Below are positions 12,054 to 15,882 of a stretch of DNA of 15,882 bases, piece after piece (positions within the stretch are counted from its first letter, which is position 1; each line of letters starts with the position of its first letter). The stretch lies in NCBI GenBank assembly GCA_012032575.1, contig JAAUSP010000118.1, positions 1-15,882 of the forward strand. Direction: 5' to 3'. Source of the DNA: Anaerolineales bacterium (GTDB lineage Bacteria; Chloroflexota; Anaerolineae; 4572-78; J111). The notes under the pieces are model-generated. The model made no database searches. It saw only the letters and a program-made list of their open reading frames with translations, and was not told the origin of the DNA. The translations under genes were made by a program, and so were the position numbers.

Positions 12054-15044
12054 ATGAAACGATTATTCCAAATTCTAATAACAACTTTTTTGGTGTTGGG
12101 TGCGCTTGGCAGTTTACCGGGGCCGAGCCAGGCTAAGTCAGCCCGTCAGTTTGATCCGGGGTTACAGTGCAGCATGGGAGCTTTTTACTTTCTCAACGGG
12201 CAAATTGCCACAGCCTGGCCTATGCTGGAAAGCTCTCTGGCTGAGCTTCAAACGGAAACGGGTACACCCCCTATTATGGTTGGCATGTGCGGCTTATATA
12301 CCGGAATGATGCGCCAAACCGGAAATGATTGGACAGGCGCTATCGGGGCCTATCAGATAGCCCTGACGGCATTTCGCCAAATCAACGACCAACAGCTTGA
12401 ATGGGCTACCCTGTACGCCATCGGTTCGGTTTATATGGCCCAGGGGCGCTTTCCCGAAGCCCGAACGTATTTCGAGGAAGCTCTCCCCCTTAGCCGGGAG
12501 CCGGGTAATTGGTCTCCCGCCTCCATCCAGGCTTTGGCCCAGGCTTCTACCTTAAATAACCTGGGAGTGGTAACGGTGGGACAGGCGCAATTAGGGGCAA
12601 TTCAGGCGGGGATGCGGATTGACGAGGAAACATCAACCCAGGAAGCGGATACTTTACTTCAAAGCAGCGCTAACTCTAATCAAGCCTATGACCAGGCCCG
12701 CGCTTATTTTCAAGAGGCGCTGACGTTGCTGCCTCATTCGTGTTCACTGATCGAAAGCACACCTGTAGCTGCCACGGATGAGGTTCCGCCGGCTACTCCG
12801 GGGACGCAGCCGGACTCAACCGAGGCAGAAGCCATGCAGCAGCTAGAGCAACTATTAAAGGGCTTGAGCGACGCGACTCAACCAGAACAAGACCAGCCGG
12901 ACCTGGCCGACCTGTTAAAAAATCTGGCCGAACTTGGCGCTCAAACCCAACCGGAGGGGGGCGCGCCGGAGGCTGCCCCCGATATGTCACAATTAATAGC
13001 CCTATTGACCGGCCTCACCCAAACAAACTCCCCAACCCAAAGCGAAAATGACATGATTCAAATGTTACTGCAACAAGGGGGTGGGGCGGGTAACAGTCAG
13101 GCTGGCGGGTTAGGGGGGCCAGGGACAACTTCAATGGCCTCGCTGGATGAAATGGTCGGCGGAACCAGTCGAGCCATTGCCGGTATCGTGTTGCATAACC
13201 TGGGCGAAACGTATCGCCTGCAAGAACGTTATGATGAGGCGATGCCTTATTTTGACCAGGCCCTCTGTCTGGCCCAAAACAACCAGCAGCAAAACGGGCC
13301 GATTGGCCCGACAGCTCAACTTATCGGTTTAACCAATGAAGCAATGACCCGTAACAGCCTGGCCCTGATCGCCTATGCCAAAAATGAGCTGGACTCAGCT
13401 TTATCACAGTTCAACCAAACCCTCGAAATTGCTCAAAAACTCCACCATCGGGCCTATATGGCCCTTGCCTTCAGTAATATCGGTTTTGTTGAGCAGCAAC
13501 TGGGCCGGCCCGCTGAGGCCCTGAGCCATTTTGAAGCCGCCATCGAACTATTTGAAACAATCCGGGTTGTGGCTGATAGTGGGGTGGCCAATATTGTGAC
13601 CGGAGGCGGAGTAGGTGGGGGGAATAACACCTATGCCTTGAGCGGCGCTCTGGTCCAATTTGCTGATGTCTACGAAATGGTCGCCTCTCTCTATCACCAG
13701 CAGGGCCGCGACGAAGAAGCCTTTTACACCTCAGAACGGGGCCGCGCCCGGCTCTTTCTGGATTTGCAGCTAACCAGCCAGTTAGCCTTAACCGATCCCG
13801 AAGCAGCCGCTTTATTAGCGCGTGAACGCATGGCCTATGCCGTCCGCCAGGGGGCTGAAGACGCCCTGTTTCGGGCCAAGGTCCCGGATTCGCTCGAAGC
13901 GAGTCTTATCCCTCAATTAGAAAGCCAGTTGCAGGATGCCCAAGCTGCCTATGACCAGGCGCTGGCTGAAATCAAAGCCAAAGACAGCAAACTGGCCGCC
14001 CTGGTAGCCGGTCAAAGTGCGGTTCTAAACCTGCCTGATATTCAAAGCCAGCTTGATGAGCAGACAACGCTGGTCTCTTATTATTTCCTGGGCAGCGAGC
14101 AAACCTTGGCCTTCATTATTAATAGAGATAGTTTCGCCACTGTGGAGCTGCCCCAAGCCAGGCTTAGCGCCGTCCAAGATACCTTAGAGTCTTTATATCA
14201 GTGGTCCAACATAGATGGGACTGAACCTCCCGCGGAATTAAGCGAGTTATATGGTCAAATAATTGCGCCGCTGCGGGATAAATTAAGAACCCGTCAGGTC
14301 GGCCTCATTCCTCATAAGGCCTTGCATTATGTTCCTTTTGCAGCCCTGAACAAGGATAAACAATATTTTGGAGCGGAACATCTGCTCTTTACTCTGCCTT
14401 CGGTGAGTACTCTGCCCTTCATCCGAGCGAATCGCCCGGCTACGCCTGCGTCTAACCAGACCGCTCTGGTTTTTGGCAATCCGGCTACTTCTGCTTCCCT
14501 TCAAACCCTAAGCTCAGCCGCTGCCGAAGCCCAGCAGGTGGCTGATTTGTTGGGTGCGTCGGTTTATACGGCTGCTGACGCCAGCGAAAATCGCTTTTGG
14601 GCTGAAGCAAACCAGGCCAAAGTTATTCATCTGGCTGCCCACGGGGCCTATAACCCTACCGCCCCCCTTGAAAGCGCTCTCTATTTAGCACCGGAGGGGC
14701 AGAACGATGGCCTGCTTCAGGTCCGGGAATTGTACAATTTACGGCTGCAAGCCAACGAGTTAGTTACTCTCAGTGCGTGTGAGACAAATGTGGGCGAGTT
14801 ATCCACCGGCGATGAAATTGTGGGCCTGACCCGGCCTTTCTTTTTTGCCGGCAGCCCCACCGTGATCTCCAGTTTGTGGACGGTAGATGATGTTGCCACC
14901 GCCGAATTCATGGCAGTGTTTTATCGCCGCTGGCAAGAAGGTGCCAGCAAAGCCGAAGCCCTCCAGGCAGCCCAGGAAGCAATGCGTAAAAAGCATGGCC
15001 CTTACTATTGGGCCGCTTTTGTGCTCAATGGTGATCCAGGGTGA
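12054..15044 (+). CDS. Secreted TPR-CHAT protease
   Basis: The product is 996 aa. Residues 1-27 are a Sec signal peptide (MKRL, core FQILITTFLVLGALGSL, site SQA/KS) with no lipobox, so the protein is exported. Residues ~35-230 and 370-560 are TPRs (for example YAIGSVYMAQGRFPEARTYF; HNLGETYRLQERYDEAMPYF). They are split by a Gln/Pro/Gly-rich insert (~235-370) holding four short Leu-rich units. A helical region with a coiled-coil look follows (565-650). The CHAT domain covers ~660-996: the LIPHKALHYVPFAAL motif (751-765), catalytic His863 in HLAAHG and catalytic Cys909 in LSACET, then GDEIVGLTRPFFFAGSPTVI and a closing PYYWAAFVLNGD. CHAT domains are caspase-like cysteine proteases; both catalytic residues are present, so it should be active. 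It is co-transcribed with the membrane HTH sensor, whose outer part is in the same compartment. The substrate is unknown. Confidence 0.92.
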   Translation: MKRLFQILITTFLVLGALGSLPGPSQAKSARQFDPGLQCSMGAFYFLNGQIATAWPMLESSLAELQTETGTPPIMVGMCGLYTGMMRQTGNDWTGAIGAYQIALTAFRQINDQQLEWATLYAIGSVYMAQGRFPEARTYFEEALPLSREPGNWSPASIQALAQASTLNNLGVVTVGQAQLGAIQAGMRIDEETSTQEADTLLQSSANSNQAYDQARAYFQEALTLLPHSCSLIESTPVAATDEVPPATPGTQPDSTEAEAMQQLEQLLKGLSDATQPEQDQPDLADLLKNLAELGAQTQPEGGAPEAAPDMSQLIALLTGLTQTNSPTQSENDMIQMLLQQGGGAGNSQAGGLGGPGTTSMASLDEMVGGTSRAIAGIVLHNLGETYRLQERYDEAMPYFDQALCLAQNNQQQNGPIGPTAQLIGLTNEAMTRNSLALIAYAKNELDSALSQFNQTLEIAQKLHHRAYMALAFSNIGFVEQQLGRPAEALSHFEAAIELFETIRVVADSGVANIVTGGGVGGGNNTYALSGALVQFADVYEMVASLYHQQGRDEEAFYTSERGRARLFLDLQLTSQLALTDPEAAALLARERMAYAVRQGAEDALFRAKVPDSLEASLIPQLESQLQDAQAAYDQALAEIKAKDSKLAALVAGQSAVLNLPDIQSQLDEQTTLVSYYFLGSEQTLAFIINRDSFATVELPQARLSAVQDTLESLYQWSNIDGTEPPAELSELYGQIIAPLRDKLRTRQVGLIPHKALHYVPFAALNKDKQYFGAEHLLFTLPSVSTLPFIRANRPATPASNQTALVFGNPATSASLQTLSSAAAEAQQVADLLGASVYTAADASENRFWAEANQAKVIHLAAHGAYNPTAPLESALYLAPEGQNDGLLQVRELYNLRLQANELVTLSACETNVGELSTGDEIVGLTRPFFFAGSPTVISSLWTVDDVATAEFMAVFYRRWQEGASKAEALQAAQEAMRKKHGPYYWAAFVLNGDPG

Positions 15045-15538
15045 GTGAGTTATGTTGCGGTCGCCTCGCGAATAAATGGCTCATGATTTTGGCAAAGCCA
15101 GAGTCAGGGCAAATCAACTGACTGAAGAGTACCCTGAATCGCAACGATTTCCTGCAATATATTCTACCACTCCAACCAAAATCAAACATAAATATTGTAT
15201 GATAGGGTTCAAGTATTGTGAATTTTACTACAAGCTTGCTATGAGACTATTCCTTTATTTATTGCAATCCGAATTATATTGCAATGAAGTTGGTATGATT
15301 CCAGAGCTAATTCTATGTTATCTTAAGGGGTATAGCACACAGTAACAATCAGTAATCTAAAGCAGCTTGACTCATACTCAATATGTGGAATAGGGCAAGA
15401 TAGGGTTGTCCTTAAGAAAGTAAATCAAGAGAAGCGAAGAGACGGGAAGCACAGGGAGCGAGAGACAATTGTCGTTGTTTTGATCCAGAAGCTGCCGGGG
15501 GGAGCAAAAATCTTACCAGAATTCGAGGACTACTCAAG
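15045..15538. other. Intergenic stretch without a convincing gene
   Basis: These 494 bases become AT-rich from about 15170. I see no tRNA, no clear terminator and no ORF with a good Shine-Dalgarno. An 89-codon frame (15076-15345) lacks one and has an unconvincing composition. An 8-bp inverted repeat TCTTAAGG (15321-15328) / CCTTAAGA (15410-15417) is present. From 15416 onward a plus-strand frame stays open to 15622 without a good start. Confidence 0.5.
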
Positions 15539-15622
15539 ATGGATCTTGAAAAGATTAAAGCGCTTGAAGCAAAGCTCTCTCAATTAAAAGGGTTCATGCG
15601 GAGTTTCCGCGATAGCCACTAG
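15539..15622 (+). pseudogene. Short ORF running into the IS end; possible remnant of a disrupted gene
   Basis: ATG at 15539 gives 27 aa: MDLEKIKALEAKLSQLKG followed by FMRSFRDSH. The frame is open upstream to 15416, and those codons read as a charged, plausible protein (EAKRREAQGARDNCRCFDPE). The last nine residues appear to be encoded by the end of the insertion sequence, so this could be a host gene fragment truncated by the insertion, or chance. No Shine-Dalgarno is visible. Confidence 0.25.
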
Positions 15623-15882
15623 ATATAGTGGGGTGCTCCAAAAGGGGCAAAAAGACGATAACCTTCAAGATCAAGGAAAAGCCGCTGGAAAAAGTGATCC
15701 AAGTTCCGTAAACCATAGCAACGCCGTTTGAGCACTTTAACTTTATTATTGAGACCCTCGACAAAGCCGCTACTGTCTCGGTGCAAAAAGTAGTTGGTAA
15801 TTTGATCCAGATAGGTATCCAGGGTGGTCAAGAAGGGGTCAAAACAAGTGAGCTGGCTGGTTTCAACGTCTTTACGCCATTT
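15591..15882 (-). mobile_element. One end of an ISL3-family insertion sequence (partial)
   Basis: The transposase C-terminus reads inward from the right edge and stops at 15619. The short sequence beyond its stop, GGTTCATGCGGAGTTTCCGC (15591-15610), contains a GCGGA/TCCGC hairpin and is where the terminal inverted repeat is expected. The other end and the target duplication are outside the window, so the exact boundary is estimated. Confidence 0.5.
15619..15882 (-). CDS. ISL3-family transposase, C-terminal part (partial)
   Basis: The frame is open from the right window edge to the TAG at 15619-15621, giving 87 codons. The segment SGFVEGLNNKVKVLKRRCYG followed by LRNLDHFFQRLFLDLEGYRLFA is the very conserved C-terminal end of ISL3-type (DDE) transposases, including the Glu of the EGLNNK motif, which is the last catalytic acidic residue of the DDE triad. 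The product cuts and moves its own element. The 5' part of the gene, with the first two catalytic aspartates, is outside the window, so intactness cannot be judged. The TTG within the frame at 15829-15831 is an internal Leu codon, not a start. Confidence 0.9.
   Translation of the reverse strand, partial: KWRKDVETSQLTCFDPFLTTLDTYLDQITNYFLHRDSSGFVEGLNNKVKVLKRRCYGLRNLDHFFQRLFLDLEGYRLFAPFGAPHYI

Noticed and set aside
15076..15345. 89-codon plus-strand frame after the CHAT gene
   Set aside because: No Shine-Dalgarno, unusual composition, no recognisable motif; the AT-rich stretch makes a chance frame likely.

Overview
The window looks like an accessory or defence-type region of a Chloroflexota-like bacterium, probably from a metagenome-derived genome. 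That assignment is an inference from several STAND/TPR/CHAT genes in a row, Shine-Dalgarno-led genes, a mixed GC landscape and an ISL3-type transposase end. No rRNA, tRNA or housekeeping gene is present to confirm it.

Left part (1-3405, minus strand, mostly AT-rich): a run of codirectional genes. In transcription order these are a small DJ-1/PfpI-like protein; a 205-aa protein with an N-terminal helical domain of the kind found on TIR/CHAT/NACHT conflict proteins; a 483-aa coiled-coil protein with two membrane spans; a 130-aa protein with one membrane span; and the signal-peptide start of an exported protein that runs off the left edge. The last three are preceded by nearly the same GGAGGGA-type leader.

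Middle part (3406-9517, plus strand, GC-rich): an intergenic region with a dispersed-repeat hairpin and a good sigma70-like promoter leads into an HTH/NB-ARC STAND ATPase (471 aa). A TPR protein (374 aa) follows; the two look like halves of one ancestral gene. After a hairpin terminator comes a small minus-strand membrane peptide that is Flp-pilin-like. A second HTH/NB-ARC STAND gene follows, broken by a frameshift inside its winged-helix region, with an unrecognised C-terminal domain. Both STAND genes are therefore interrupted downstream of an intact nucleotide-binding core.

Right part (9518-15044, plus strand): a regulatory-looking intergenic region with two palindromes, a Shine-Dalgarno-sequestering hairpin and a possible 24-aa minus-strand ORF. 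Next is a two-gene unit: an HTH / three-membrane-span / TPR / beta-sandwich-like protein (768 aa), then, 13 nt later, a Sec-exported TPR-CHAT protease (996 aa) with an intact His863/Cys909 dyad. The odd number of membrane spans puts the sensor's TPR part in the same extracytoplasmic compartment as the protease. This HTH-transmembrane-sensor plus secreted caspase-like protease pair is the most interesting candidate system here.

Right edge (15045-15882): an AT-rich stretch without a convincing gene, then the 3' end of an ISL3-family transposase that runs off the window.
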